Shown in pieces: positions 13,675 to 22,394 of a DNA stretch of 64,000 nt. Under the pieces are notes generated by a model. That model saw only the letters and a program-made list of their open reading frames with translations, was not told where the DNA came from and made no database searches. The stretch is from VRUE01 sp963728365 (GTDB lineage: Bacteria; Actinomycetota; Thermoleophilia; Solirubrobacterales; 70-9), in the NCBI GenBank assembly GCA_963728365.1, contig CAVSJI010000001.1, positions 1,488,001 through 1,552,000 of the forward strand, written 5' to 3'. The translations under genes and the position numbers were made by a program. Numbering within the stretch: position 1 is the stretch's first letter; every line of letters begins with the position of its first letter.

Positions 13675-15621
13675 GTGGACGTCAGCTCACAGACCCGGCT
13701 CGGGCGCTTCTTCGATCGCCATCCGCTGTTGCTGCGCTCGCTGGCGATCCTGGCGCTGCTCTGGGGGGTCGCCTATCTGGTCTGGCGGATCGGGTGGAGC
13801 GCCGCGGGGGCGAGCCCGCTCGCCTTCGGAATGCTGCTGCTGACCGAGATCTACGGGATCTGGGCGCTGGGCACGCTGGCCTGGTTCTCGTGGTCTCGGC
13901 GGCCGGCCGTGCGACCGGCGGCGACTTCGGGGCGCGCGATCGACGTCTACGTATGCACCTACGGCGAGCCGACCGAGGTGGTCGCGGCGACGCTTGCCGG
14001 CTGCCGGGCGCTGACCTACCCGCACACGACCTACCTGCTTGACGATGGGCGCCGGCCGGAGATGGAGGAGCTGGCGCGGCTAGCCGGGGCCGAGTACCTG
14101 ACCCGACCCGACAACTCGCACGCCAAGGCGGGCAACATCAACGCCGCCCTGCCGCGCACCGAGGGCGAGCTGGTGCTGATGCTCGACGCCGACCACGTGC
14201 CGATGCCCGACGCGCTCGACGCGATGGTCGGCTACTTCGACGACGAGCGCATGGGCTTGGTGCAGAGCCCGCATGACTTCTTCAACCACGACTCGGCCCA
14301 GCACTACGCCGTCAACCGCCACGAGCAATCGCTCTTCTACCGAGTGATCTGCCCCGGCAAGGACCGCCACGGCGCCGCCTACTGGTGCGGCTCGGCGGCG
14401 CTGATGCGGCGCGAGGCGCTGCTGGAGATCGGCGGCGTCGCCACCGAGACGATCGCCGAGGACTTCCACACCACGATCCGCCTGCAGCGCCACGGCTGGA
14501 AGAGCCGCTACCACGACGAGGTGCTGGTCCAGGGCCTGGCGCCGCACGACCTCGACGGCTACCTGCTGCAGCGCGACCGCTGGGCGCGCGGCAACCTCGC
14601 CGTCTTCACGCTGCCCGAGTCCCCCCTGCGCGCCTCCGAGCTGCGCCCGCTGCAGCGGCTCTCCTACTTCGCCAGCCTCGCCGCCTACCTGGCACCGCCG
14701 ATGCGGCTGCTGCTGCTCGCAACGCTCGGGCTCGTGCTCTGGACCGGAGAGCTGCCGATGAAGATCAGCGTCGTCGCTCTCGCGGCCCTCTGGCTGCCCT
14801 ATCTGACGCTCAACCTGGGCGCCGGGGCGGCGCTCGCCCGCGGCTACATGAAGATCGGCGAGACGGCCCATTACGAGCTGCTGACGATGGAGATCTACAC
14901 GCGCGCCCTGCGCTGCATCGTCCGCCCAGGGCACACTGCGTTCAAGGTGACGCCGAAGCAGGGCACCGGCGGGGGCGGCCTCGAGGCGGTGCGCAAGCTG
15001 CCCCTGGTGGTGCTCTGCGCCGTGGTGCTCGGGGTCGGCACCGTGCTGCGCCTGCTCGACCTGACGGGGATCGGCCCGCTGCCCGACCTGCCGGGCGTCG
15101 CCGCTGTCGTCGTGCCGCTGCTCGGGCTGGTCGAGCTGCGCCGGGTGCTGCGCACGTTGTGGGCGGTCGGGCGGCGGCGCCAGCGGCGCCTCGTCTACCG
15201 CTTCGAGGGCGACGCCCCCGCCCGCTGCTACTCCGAGGACGGCCACGTCGGTGGCCGGCTGGTCGACGCCAGCGCCGCCGGGGTCGGGCTGGTCCTCGAC
15301 GCGCCGCTGGCAATCGGCGCCAGGCCGGCGGTGCTGCTCGAGCTGCAGGACGCGGCCGGCAAGCGCCACGACATCGCCGTGCGGGTCGAGGTGCGCTCCT
15401 GCCGCGAGACCGACGGCCGGCAGCTGGTCGGCGCGACGATCACCGACATCGACCCGATCTCGCGGATGCAGCTGATGGAGTGGTGCTACGTGGTCTGCAG
15501 CCACGAGCGCCTGCGCGGCCGGCGCCCCGCCGTCCCGACGCCCGAGCGCGAGGCGATCGTCCTGCCGCTGCCGACTCCGAGCCCGGCGCTCAAGACGCAG
15601 CCGGAAGTGGCCGTCGCCTGA
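13675..15621 (+). CDS. Membrane glycosyltransferase family 2 with PilZ domain (BcsA-like)
   Basis: A 648-residue processive beta-glycosyltransferase resembling cellulose synthase subunit A, which polymerises sugar from UDP-sugars and threads the polymer across the membrane. Two membrane helices come first (about 20-75), then the GT2 domain with YLLDDGRR, the DAD metal motif in LMLDADHVP, TIAEDFHT (the T-E-D equivalent) and QRDRWARG (QxxRW). More membrane helices follow, then a PilZ-like barrel from about residue 510 (RRLVYRFEGDAPARCYSEDG). The PilZ part suggests c-di-GMP control, though the canonical R-x-x-x-R and D/N-x-S-x-x-G are only partly kept (VDASAAGVGL). The start is GTG at 13675. No bcsB partner is adjacent. 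Confidence 0.88.
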   Translation: MDVSSQTRLGRFFDRHPLLLRSLAILALLWGVAYLVWRIGWSAAGASPLAFGMLLLTEIYGIWALGTLAWFSWSRRPAVRPAATSGRAIDVYVCTYGEPTEVVAATLAGCRALTYPHTTYLLDDGRRPEMEELARLAGAEYLTRPDNSHAKAGNINAALPRTEGELVLMLDADHVPMPDALDAMVGYFDDERMGLVQSPHDFFNHDSAQHYAVNRHEQSLFYRVICPGKDRHGAAYWCGSAALMRREALLEIGGVATETIAEDFHTTIRLQRHGWKSRYHDEVLVQGLAPHDLDGYLLQRDRWARGNLAVFTLPESPLRASELRPLQRLSYFASLAAYLAPPMRLLLLATLGLVLWTGELPMKISVVALAALWLPYLTLNLGAGAALARGYMKIGETAHYELLTMEIYTRALRCIVRPGHTAFKVTPKQGTGGGGLEAVRKLPLVVLCAVVLGVGTVLRLLDLTGIGPLPDLPGVAAVVVPLLGLVELRRVLRTLWAVGRRRQRRLVYRFEGDAPARCYSEDGHVGGRLVDASAAGVGLVLDAPLAIGARPAVLLELQDAAGKRHDIAVRVEVRSCRETDGRQLVGATITDIDPISRMQLMEWCYVVCSHERLRGRRPAVPTPEREAIVLPLPTPSPALKTQPEVAVA

Positions 15622-15622
15622 G

Positions 15623-15712
15623 CGGAGAGGGTGGGATTCGAACCCACGAGGCGGGTTAACCCCGCCCACGCGATTTCCAGTCGCGCTCCTTAAGCCACTC
15701 GGACACCTCTCC
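15623..15712 (-). tRNA. tRNA-Ser(GGA)
   Basis: A 90-nt type II tRNA: acceptor GGAGAGG pairs with CCTCTCC, anticodon loop CTGGAAA with GGA at 15676-15678, long variable arm (GGGCGGGGTTAACCCGCC) and T-arm GGTTCGAATCC. It reads UCC/UCU serine codons. CCA is not encoded. It abuts the stop of the glycosyltransferase gene, leaving one base between them. Confidence 0.95.
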
Positions 15713-15732
15713 GGGACTCCAAGGGTATTGGC

Positions 15733-16200
15733 TCAGCGGCGCGCGGAGAAGAACGAGGTGAGCAGCGCGGCGCACTCGGCCTCGAGCAGGCCGCCGCGAA
15801 CCTCGGGGCGGTGGTTGAGAGCCGGCTCCGAGAGCACGTCGAGGACGCTGCCGGCGGCGCCGGCCTTGGGGTCGGGGGCGCCGAAGACTACGGTCGGGAT
15901 GCGGGCGAGGACGATCGCGCCGGCGCACATCGCGCAGGGCTCGAGCGACACGTAGAGGGTCGTGCCGGGCAGGCGCCAGCCCCCCAACGCCTCGGCGGCG
16001 GCGCGGATCGCGAGGATCTCGGCGTGAGCCGTGGGATCGCGCCGCAACTCGCGCTCGTTGCCGGCGGCGGCGAGCGCCTCGCCCTCACGGACGATCACGG
16101 CGCCGATCGGCACGTCGCCATGACCCTCAGCCTCGCGGGCGCGCTCGATCGCCAGCGCCATCATCCGCTCATCGAGCCGGGTCCGCTCGTCATCGCGCAT
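15733..16200 (-). CDS. tadA: tRNA-specific adenosine deaminase
   Basis: TadA converts A34 of tRNA-Arg(ACG) to inosine. The product (155 residues from ATG 16200) has the zinc deaminase signature HAE (H59, E61) and PCAMC (C89, C92), with the family block GDVPIGAVIV at about 29-38. A GTG at 16221 in the same frame is an alternative start that would add seven residues. It lies directly upstream of tRNA-Ser(GGA) and diverges from the subtilase gene. Confidence 0.93.
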   Translation of the reverse strand: MRDDERTRLDERMMALAIERAREAEGHGDVPIGAVIVREGEALAAAGNERELRRDPTAHAEILAIRAAAEALGGWRLPGTTLYVSLEPCAMCAGAIVLARIPTVVFGAPDPKAGAAGSVLDVLSEPALNHRPEVRGGLLEAECAALLTSFFSARR

Positions 16201-16294
16201 ACATGCGGGAGTATGTGCCACTACAACTTCATCGGTGGGCCGGTGTTAGGTGATGGCTCGACCGATTGCAGGGGAATCGCGAGCGCAGAGCAAG

Positions 16295-17518
16295 ATGAAC
16301 CGACGCCTTCCGACCGTCTGCGCGACCCTGCTCGCGGCCCTCGCGGTTGCGAGCGCGCCCGTCGCTGCCGCGGCGCCCAACCACCGGAGCCGGCAGCGGG
16401 CCGACCCGATCGCCACCGCCTCGGTGCTCCCCACCGAGGGCGGTGAAATACCCAACGACCCCGGGCCGATAACCGGCCAGCCGGGCCCACCGGGTGGATG
16501 GGTGTCCAAACAGTGGAACTTCCTGCCCTGGCAGGGGCCCGCGACGCCGCTGCTGCCGCGCTCGCCCGGCGGGATCGACGCGACCGGGGCCTGGGCGAAC
16601 CTCGCCGCGGCCGGGCGGCCCGGAGCGCAGGGCGTCACCGTCGCCGTGCTCGACACCGGGATCGCCTACCGCGCCAAGGGGAAGCGATTCCGGCGCAGCC
16701 CCGACTTCGCCGCGGGCCAGTTCGTCACCGGCTACGACTTCGTCGACGACGACCGGCTGCCGGTCGACGAAAACGGGCACGGCACCCACGTCGCTGGGAC
16801 GATTGCCGAGAAGACCAACAACGGAATCGGGCTGGCCGGCCTCGCCTACCGGGCGAAGCTGATGCCGGTGCGGGTGCTCGACGCGCACGGACGGGGACGC
16901 GCCAGCGACATCGCCAAGGGGATCCGCTTCGCCGTCGCCAACGGCGCCGACGTGATCAACATGAGCTTCAACTTCGGCTGCAAACGCCGGGTGCCGGGCG
17001 TTGACGAAGCGCTGCGGGAGGCCTACCGCAAGGGCGTGATCGCGGTCGCCTCGGTGGGCAACGTGGGGTCGGAGGGTTGCGTGGCGCCGCCCGCCACCAG
17101 CCCGCACGCGATCGGCGTCGGCGGCAGCACGGCGGGTGGATGCGTCGGCGACTACTCGCTGTCGGGCAAGGGCGTGGACGTGCTCGCCCCGGGCGGCGGC
17201 AAACCGATCGCAGGCTGCCCGTCGATCTCCGCCGACCCGATCTACCAGGTCACCTTCCAGACCGGCAAGCCGCGCACCTTCGGCGAGCCCAACTACTACG
17301 CCGGCACCTCGATGTCGGCCGCCCACGTCTCCGGAGTGGCGGCGATGATCCTCGCCAGCGGCACCCTGAACCCGAACGCGAAGAAAAAGGGTCTCGTCGC
17401 CGCGGTGACCCAGCGCCTGCGCCAGACGGCTCGCAACCTCGGCCAGCCGGCGGCTCGCGAGGGCGCCGGCCTGATCGACGCCGACGCAGCAACGGCTCAG
17501 GCAACCGTCTCTAGGTAG
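16295..17518 (+). CDS. Secreted subtilisin-like serine protease (S8)
   Basis: A 407-residue exported protease. The ATG at 16295 gives a clean signal peptide (MNRRLPTVCATLLAALAVAS, cleaved near AAAAP). The catalytic triad is visible as VAVLDTGI (Asp), NGHGTHVAGT (His) and YAGTSMSAAHVSG (Ser); the oxyanion Asn lies in the SVGNVGSEG segment. The prodomain is short and Pro/Gly-rich. Four or more cysteines (FGCKRR, SEGCVAP, GGCVG, AGCPS) could form disulphides outside the cell. The end overlaps the convergent stress-protein gene by 8 nt. Confidence 0.92.
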   Translation: MNRRLPTVCATLLAALAVASAPVAAAAPNHRSRQRADPIATASVLPTEGGEIPNDPGPITGQPGPPGGWVSKQWNFLPWQGPATPLLPRSPGGIDATGAWANLAAAGRPGAQGVTVAVLDTGIAYRAKGKRFRRSPDFAAGQFVTGYDFVDDDRLPVDENGHGTHVAGTIAEKTNNGIGLAGLAYRAKLMPVRVLDAHGRGRASDIAKGIRFAVANGADVINMSFNFGCKRRVPGVDEALREAYRKGVIAVASVGNVGSEGCVAPPATSPHAIGVGGSTAGGCVGDYSLSGKGVDVLAPGGGKPIAGCPSISADPIYQVTFQTGKPRTFGEPNYYAGTSMSAAHVSGVAAMILASGTLNPNAKKKGLVAAVTQRLRQTARNLGQPAAREGAGLIDADAATAQATVSR

Positions 17519-17954
17519 TTCGAACGATGATCACGCTGCAGGGCGCGTGATGGGAGACGTTGTTGGGCACGCTGCCGAGCAGGAAGCGGCGCGCGCCGGT
17601 CATCCCCTTGTTGCCGACGACGATCAGGTCGGCGTTGGTTTCCTCGGCGACGTCGAGGATCGCCTCGGCGGGTTCGCCCTCCACCGGATGGGTCTGCACC
17701 TCGATGCCCTCTTTGCGGGCTGAGGCGGCAGCGGCGTCGAGCACCAGGTTGACGTCCTCGCGCGGGCCGATCTCATACTGGACGTCGCGGGGCGCAGCGT
17801 CCCTCTCTTCTTCGAGTCGCCGTTTCGGGATCGGCTCGTAGGCGCTGACCACGCTGAGCTGGGCGCCGGCGAGCTTGGCCAGGTCGATCGCCTGCCTCAC
17901 CGCCTCAGCAGCCGTATCCGACCCGTCGGTCCCAACCACGATGCGAGAGAACAC
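17511..17954 (-). CDS. Universal stress protein (UspA family)
   Basis: A 147-residue single USP domain. It begins RIVVGTDGSDTAAEAVRQA and keeps the ATP-binding motif G-x2-G-x9-G-S as VGNKGMTGARRFLLGSVPN, ending PCSVIIVR, so it should bind ATP. Family members help cells survive starvation and oxidative stress, but the target is unknown. The start is GTG at 17954, after AAGGAGG six bases upstream. Confidence 0.93.
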   Translation of the reverse strand: MFSRIVVGTDGSDTAAEAVRQAIDLAKLAGAQLSVVSAYEPIPKRRLEEERDAAPRDVQYEIGPREDVNLVLDAAAASARKEGIEVQTHPVEGEPAEAILDVAEETNADLIVVGNKGMTGARRFLLGSVPNNVSHHAPCSVIIVRTT

Positions 17955-17991
17955 GCCGCCTCCTTGCTTCGGTCGCCGAACGCGGCCGATA

Positions 17992-18144
17992 CTAACGCGC
18001 CTCGTGGCGGTGAACGGGCAGCCCGCGGAAGCCGTCGCCGAGGACTTCCTGCGGCGTTGTCGCCAGGCGGTAGACCGCGATCGCCATCGAGGCGGCGAGG
18101 CAGGCGATCAGCACGGCCATTCCCAGCTTCCAGATGCTTGGCAT
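17992..18144 (-). CDS. Small single-span membrane protein (50 aa)
   Basis: Fifty residues with one predicted transmembrane helix (KLGMAVLIACLAASMAIAV) after a short N-terminus, then a polar tail ending HRHEAR. It diverges from the metallo-hydrolase gene, with its ATG 15 bp from that start. Codon positions look natural for this genome, but no strong Shine-Dalgarno is visible. Function unknown. Confidence 0.5.
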   Translation of the reverse strand: MPSIWKLGMAVLIACLAASMAIAVYRLATTPQEVLGDGFRGLPVHRHEAR

Positions 18145-18159
18145 TAGGCTGATCTCATC

Positions 18160-18870
18160 ATGGAGAAGGTCGCCGACGGGGTCTGGCTGCTGCGGGGGGA
18201 CGCCCGCAACGCAATGAACATCCTCTTCCTCGAGGACGGCGACGGGGTGATCCAGTTCGACGCCGGAACCAAGCCAATGGTGAAGAAGGCACGGGCGGCG
18301 GCGGAGCGGCTCGGGGGCTTGAAGCGGATCGTGCTCGGTCACGCCCACCCCGACCACCGCGGCACGGCCCCCTCGCTCGGCGTTCCGGTCTACTGCCATC
18401 CGGACGAAGTCCCCTATGCCGAAAACCCCGACTGGCGCTGGGACTACCTCGACCTCTCGCAGCTGCCCACGCTGCCACGCCTGGTCTTCCCGCCCCTGCT
18501 GCGGCGCTGGGACGGCGGCGCGGTGAAGATCGAGGGCACGGTCGAGGAGGGCGACGAGGTGGCCGGCTTCGAGGTCGTGCACTTCCCGGGCCACGCGCCC
18601 GGGCAGATCGGCCTCTGGCGCGCGAGCGACCGGGTGGCGCTCGTCACCGATGTGATCTACCTGCTTGACTCGACCCGGCTCGGCAAACCGCTCCCCCCGG
18701 GCGAGGCCAGCGTCCCCCACCCCGCCTGGGGCTGGGATCACGCCAAGGCGAAGGAGTCGGTGCGCAAGCTGGCTGCGCTCGAGCCGCGCATCGTCTGCAC
18801 AGGCCACGAGGCGCCGCTGCGCGGCGAGAACCTGCGCGCGACGCTGGAACGAGCGGCCGAGAAGTACTGA
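18160..18870 (+). CDS. Metallo-beta-lactamase-fold hydrolase
   Basis: A 236-residue MBL-fold enzyme. The zinc motif is HAHPDHRG (about 61-68), with the third ligand in VVHFPGHAPGQ, an Asp in VTDVIY and a final His in IVCTGHEAP, so the binuclear site appears complete. Substrate unknown; hydrolases of this size include glyoxalase II-like and lactonase-like enzymes. The product begins MEKVADGVWLLRGD, a normal start for the fold. Confidence 0.85.
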   Translation: MEKVADGVWLLRGDARNAMNILFLEDGDGVIQFDAGTKPMVKKARAAAERLGGLKRIVLGHAHPDHRGTAPSLGVPVYCHPDEVPYAENPDWRWDYLDLSQLPTLPRLVFPPLLRRWDGGAVKIEGTVEEGDEVAGFEVVHFPGHAPGQIGLWRASDRVALVTDVIYLLDSTRLGKPLPPGEASVPHPAWGWDHAKAKESVRKLAALEPRIVCTGHEAPLRGENLRATLERAAEKY

Positions 18871-18917
18871 GGCGCGCGCTGCGGTCGCGCCCCCCGCTGC
18901 CATAGTTTCCGCCCCTG

Positions 18918-21284
18918 ATGATCGGGACCTACGCCTCGGCGGCGCTGATCTGCGCGGCCTCGCTGCTGGTGGGACGCGCGATCCTCGTCCTCGCCGGCAG
19001 CGCGGACGGGCCGCGGGCCTGGCTCGCCCCGTCCGTCGGGCTCGGTGCCCTGCTGAGCGTCGGCGGCTTCCTCGCCCGCGCCCCCGGCCATGCGACGACG
19101 GCGGCGCTGGGCATCGTCGCTCTGGCCGTGATCGCGGCAGCGCTGCTCTGGCGGCGGGACGGGTGGCGCGGCTGGAGCGGCGAGTCGCTGCGCGAAGGCC
19201 TGCCGGTGGCGCTGATCGCCGCGCTGGTTCTCTCGATCCCCTTCGCGGTGAGCGGTCGCTGGGGCCTGCTCGGGGTTGGGTTCAACAACGACCTCGGCTT
19301 GCACCTAGCCTGGGCGGAGTGGTTGCGAAGCGGCTTCGGCCCGGCGCCGGAAGCCGGCTATCCAATGGGGCCTCACGCGCTGGCCGACGCCATTGCCGCC
19401 TTCCCGGGGATCGGCCTCGGACAGGCGTTCGTCGGCGAGATCGTCGCAATCCCGATCCTCACCGCGTTGACCGCGCTCGTCGCCCTGCGTGAGCTCGGCC
19501 CGCCGCGGCGCGCACTCGCGGCGGCGCTGGTCGCGCTCGCCTTCCTCGGCGCCTCCTACTTCGCCCAGGGCGCCTTCAAGGAGCTCGACGAGGCGCTCTT
19601 CGTGCTCGCCTTCGCCCTCTTCCTCCACGAGGCCGAGAGCCGGCGGGCGGCGGGCCGGCCGGCGGTCCCCGTGTCGGGAGCGGCACGCGTCCTCTGGGTG
19701 CTGGCGCCGCTCATCCTGGTGACCGGCATCTTCTTCTCCTACAGCTTCGCCGGCCTCGCCTGGCCGCTGGGGATCGCGGTCCTCTGGGCCGCGGCAACGC
19801 CGCCGGTGCGCCGCGTATTCGCCCCGCGGGCGCTGCTCGGCACGCTGCGCCGAGCGGACGCGCTGCTGGCAATCGCCGTGCTGGGCGCGCTCGCCGCGCT
19901 CGCCGTCGTCGGGCCCTTCGCCTTCGTCCACGGCTTCGACCGGGTTGCGGGCACGAACACCTACGGCCCCGTCTCCCCGATCGAGGCGCTCGGCGTCTGG
20001 CCGTCCTCCAACTACCGGCTGGCGGCGCCCGGGGGCGCCCACCTCACCGGCCTCGCTACCGCGATCGGCGCGCTCGCGATCCTGGTCGGCACCGTCTGGT
20101 GGCTGCGCCGCCGCGAACTCGCCGTGCCAATCGCCCTCGGCGCCTGCACGCTCCTCTACCTGGCCTCGTTGGCGGGCAGCGGCGAGTACTCGCAGGCCAA
20201 GGCCCTGGTGATCGCCGCCCCCCTGGCGATGCTGATCGCGATCCGACCGCTGCTCCTGGAGCTCAGCGGTCGTACGACCGCACGGGGCGTGGCGCGGCTG
20301 GGGTGGGGGGTGCTCGGGGTGGCGTTCGTGGCGGGGGCGGTGTACTCGAGCCTCTTGGTGCTGCGCGATGCGCCCGTCGGGCCGCCGGGACATGGGGCCG
20401 AGCTGCGGGCGTTCATGCCGATCCTGCGCGGCGAACCGGTCCTCTACGCCGGGCAGGACCGCTACGCCGCCTACGAGCTGATGGGCGCCGACACCCACGT
20501 GCCGCTGGTCGAGTTCCCCGACGCCGACGTCTCACCCAGCCCGGAAAAGCCCTTCGACACCGGCGACGCCTACAGCCCAATCGACTTCGACTCCTTCTCG
20601 CACGGCACCCTTGACCGCTTCCCCTACGCGATCACCGGCCGGGCGGGCTGGAACAGCCAGGCCCCGCGCGGCTTCAGGCGGGTCGCCGCCACGCCCTCCT
20701 ACATCCTCTGGAAGCGGGTCTCCTCACCACCGGAGGACCGCCACATGCTGCTCGAGGGGACCGAACCGGCCGCCTTCGCCGACTGCGCCGCGCCGGAGCT
20801 GCGCATCCTCACCTCCAACCCGGGACGCGCCTCCGTCTTCCCCGGGGCCGTGGTCGGCCGCAAAGGCCGCTGGAGCCCCGCCCCGGTGCTCGCCGCCGGC
20901 GACAGCGCTTCGCAGGCGCTGCACCTGCCGGCCGGCCGCTGGCGGCTCTCCCTGCAGTACTTCTCCCCCTTCGATCTGACCCTCTCCGCGCCCGGCCTGA
21001 GCCAAAGCCTGCCCGCCGCGCTCGACGGTCAGCGCCCCAACACGATCAGCCTCGCCAACGAGGGCCAGTTCTGGCCGGCCGGAGAAATCGTCAGCCACGG
21101 CGGCCCGATTCACTTCGAGGTCGCCGCCCCCGAGCCGACCGCCCTGCAGCGTCTCAGCGGCTGGGCCGGCAAGGCCAACCTGGGAAATCTCGTCGCAGTG
21201 CGCAACGGGCCGCACCGCGTTGTGCCACTCGCCAGAGCATGCGGTCACTGGTTGGACTGGTACGAAGCCTCTGAATTTCCCTGA
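18918..21284 (+). CDS. Large polytopic membrane protein (788 aa), GT-C-like
   Basis: About the first 500 residues contain 11-13 hydrophobic helices; the last 280 form a soluble, probably extracytoplasmic domain rich in beta structure (SYILWKRV, WRLSLQYFSPFDLTLSAP). An early loop FNNDLGLHLAWAEWLRSG, with acidic residues between helices 1 region and 2, resembles the catalytic loop of GT-C glycosyltransferases that use lipid-linked sugars. This assignment is tentative. No neighbour gives further help: the gene stands between a metallo-hydrolase and a desaturase. Confidence 0.65.
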   Translation: MIGTYASAALICAASLLVGRAILVLAGSADGPRAWLAPSVGLGALLSVGGFLARAPGHATTAALGIVALAVIAAALLWRRDGWRGWSGESLREGLPVALIAALVLSIPFAVSGRWGLLGVGFNNDLGLHLAWAEWLRSGFGPAPEAGYPMGPHALADAIAAFPGIGLGQAFVGEIVAIPILTALTALVALRELGPPRRALAAALVALAFLGASYFAQGAFKELDEALFVLAFALFLHEAESRRAAGRPAVPVSGAARVLWVLAPLILVTGIFFSYSFAGLAWPLGIAVLWAAATPPVRRVFAPRALLGTLRRADALLAIAVLGALAALAVVGPFAFVHGFDRVAGTNTYGPVSPIEALGVWPSSNYRLAAPGGAHLTGLATAIGALAILVGTVWWLRRRELAVPIALGACTLLYLASLAGSGEYSQAKALVIAAPLAMLIAIRPLLLELSGRTTARGVARLGWGVLGVAFVAGAVYSSLLVLRDAPVGPPGHGAELRAFMPILRGEPVLYAGQDRYAAYELMGADTHVPLVEFPDADVSPSPEKPFDTGDAYSPIDFDSFSHGTLDRFPYAITGRAGWNSQAPRGFRRVAATPSYILWKRVSSPPEDRHMLLEGTEPAAFADCAAPELRILTSNPGRASVFPGAVVGRKGRWSPAPVLAAGDSASQALHLPAGRWRLSLQYFSPFDLTLSAPGLSQSLPAALDGQRPNTISLANEGQFWPAGEIVSHGGPIHFEVAAPEPTALQRLSGWAGKANLGNLVAVRNGPHRVVPLARACGHWLDWYEASEFP

Positions 21285-21377
21285 GGCGATCCGACCAAGC
21301 AGGTCAAGGGCGCAGGGAGCGCGGCGTGGTCTGCGCGCGAGCGACCGAGGACGCCGAGATGCGCCGGTCGAATCGCC

Positions 21378-22307
21378 TCAGGAGGCGGCCTTGGAGGCGA
21401 GGCGCTGGGGCGTGGGGCGCACTACGTCCCAAACCAAGCCGACCTTCTCCAGCGAGTCGATCACCAGGGCCGAGATGTCGACCTGCCAACGGCCGAGGCC
21501 GTGGGTCGCCGAGGTGGGGAAGGCGTGGTGGTTGTTGTGCCATGCCTCGCCGAAGGTCGGGATCGCGATCAGGGCGAGGTTGCGCGACTCGTCGGTGGTC
21601 TCGTAGTCGCGGCGGCCGAAGACGTGGCAGAGCGAGTTGATGCTGTAGGTGAAGTGATGCAGGACGAAGACGCGGACGAGGCCACCCCAGAGCAGTCCGG
21701 TCACCGCGGCGAAGATCGTGCCGCCGATCACCCAACCGAGCGCGAAGGGCACGAAGAGGCCGCCGATCGCCCAGAGCAGGAAGGTGCGGTCCACCCAGCT
21801 GATCACCGGGTCCTCGATCAGGTCGGGGGCGAAGCGTTCCTTGTTGCCGCGCTGGGTGTGGATGAAGAGCCAGCCCATGTGAGCGTGGAAGAGTCCGCGC
21901 AGGGCGCCGCCGAGGCCGTGTCCGTGATCGACGTGGGGGCTGTGCGGATCGCCCTCTTCGTCGGAGAAGGCGTGATGCTTGCGGTGGTCGGCGACCCAGG
22001 AGATCACCGGGCCCTCGATCGCCGCCGAGCCGAGAATGCCGAGCAGGCCGTGCAGCCAGGTCTTCGCCTTGAAGCTGCGGTGGGTCAGGTGGCGGTGGAA
22101 GCCGACCGTGATCCCCAGCCCGGTGAAGAAGTACATGCCGAGGAAGAGGAAGACGTCGCTCCAGTGCAGGGCCTTGCCCCAGACCTGCCAGCCGGCGAGG
22201 CCGATCGCGACGAACGGGATCAGCGTCACCAGGCCGGTGATGATCCGATCGCGGGTCTCGTTGGCGACCGGCTGGATATCTGATGGGAGCGGTCCCGAGC
22301 CTGCCAT
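21378..22307 (-). CDS. Acyl-CoA/acyl-lipid desaturase
   Basis: A 309-residue membrane di-iron desaturase that introduces a double bond (delta-9 type) into a fatty acyl chain. All three histidine boxes are intact: HRHLTH at 71-76, HRKHH at 108-112 and HNNHHAFP near 260, with GNKER and hydrophobic pairs between them. It is divergent from the cyclopropane synthase gene 87 bp away; both modify membrane lipids, so they probably respond to the same conditions. Confidence 0.93.
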   Translation of the reverse strand: MAGSGPLPSDIQPVANETRDRIITGLVTLIPFVAIGLAGWQVWGKALHWSDVFLFLGMYFFTGLGITVGFHRHLTHRSFKAKTWLHGLLGILGSAAIEGPVISWVADHRKHHAFSDEEGDPHSPHVDHGHGLGGALRGLFHAHMGWLFIHTQRGNKERFAPDLIEDPVISWVDRTFLLWAIGGLFVPFALGWVIGGTIFAAVTGLLWGGLVRVFVLHHFTYSINSLCHVFGRRDYETTDESRNLALIAIPTFGEAWHNNHHAFPTSATHGLGRWQVDISALVIDSLEKVGLVWDVVRPTPQRLASKAAS

Positions 22308-22394
22308 GAAGAGCGAGGATCATATGGGCTCGGGCCGCAGGAAAAGTAAAAACCTCTCGATGCACGCGCCATCGCCGCGCTAGGGTCAGCGGCG

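Noticed and set aside
14080..15669. A 529-codon minus-strand frame opposite the BcsA-like gene
   Set aside because: It overlaps the tRNA-Ser(GGA) gene and has a Gln/Arg/His-rich antisense-type translation.
13519..15712. Two tRNA-Ser genes as a direct repeat flanking an inserted glycosyltransferase
   Set aside because: They are different isoacceptors (CGA and GGA) with different stems; shared bases are the normal T-arm.
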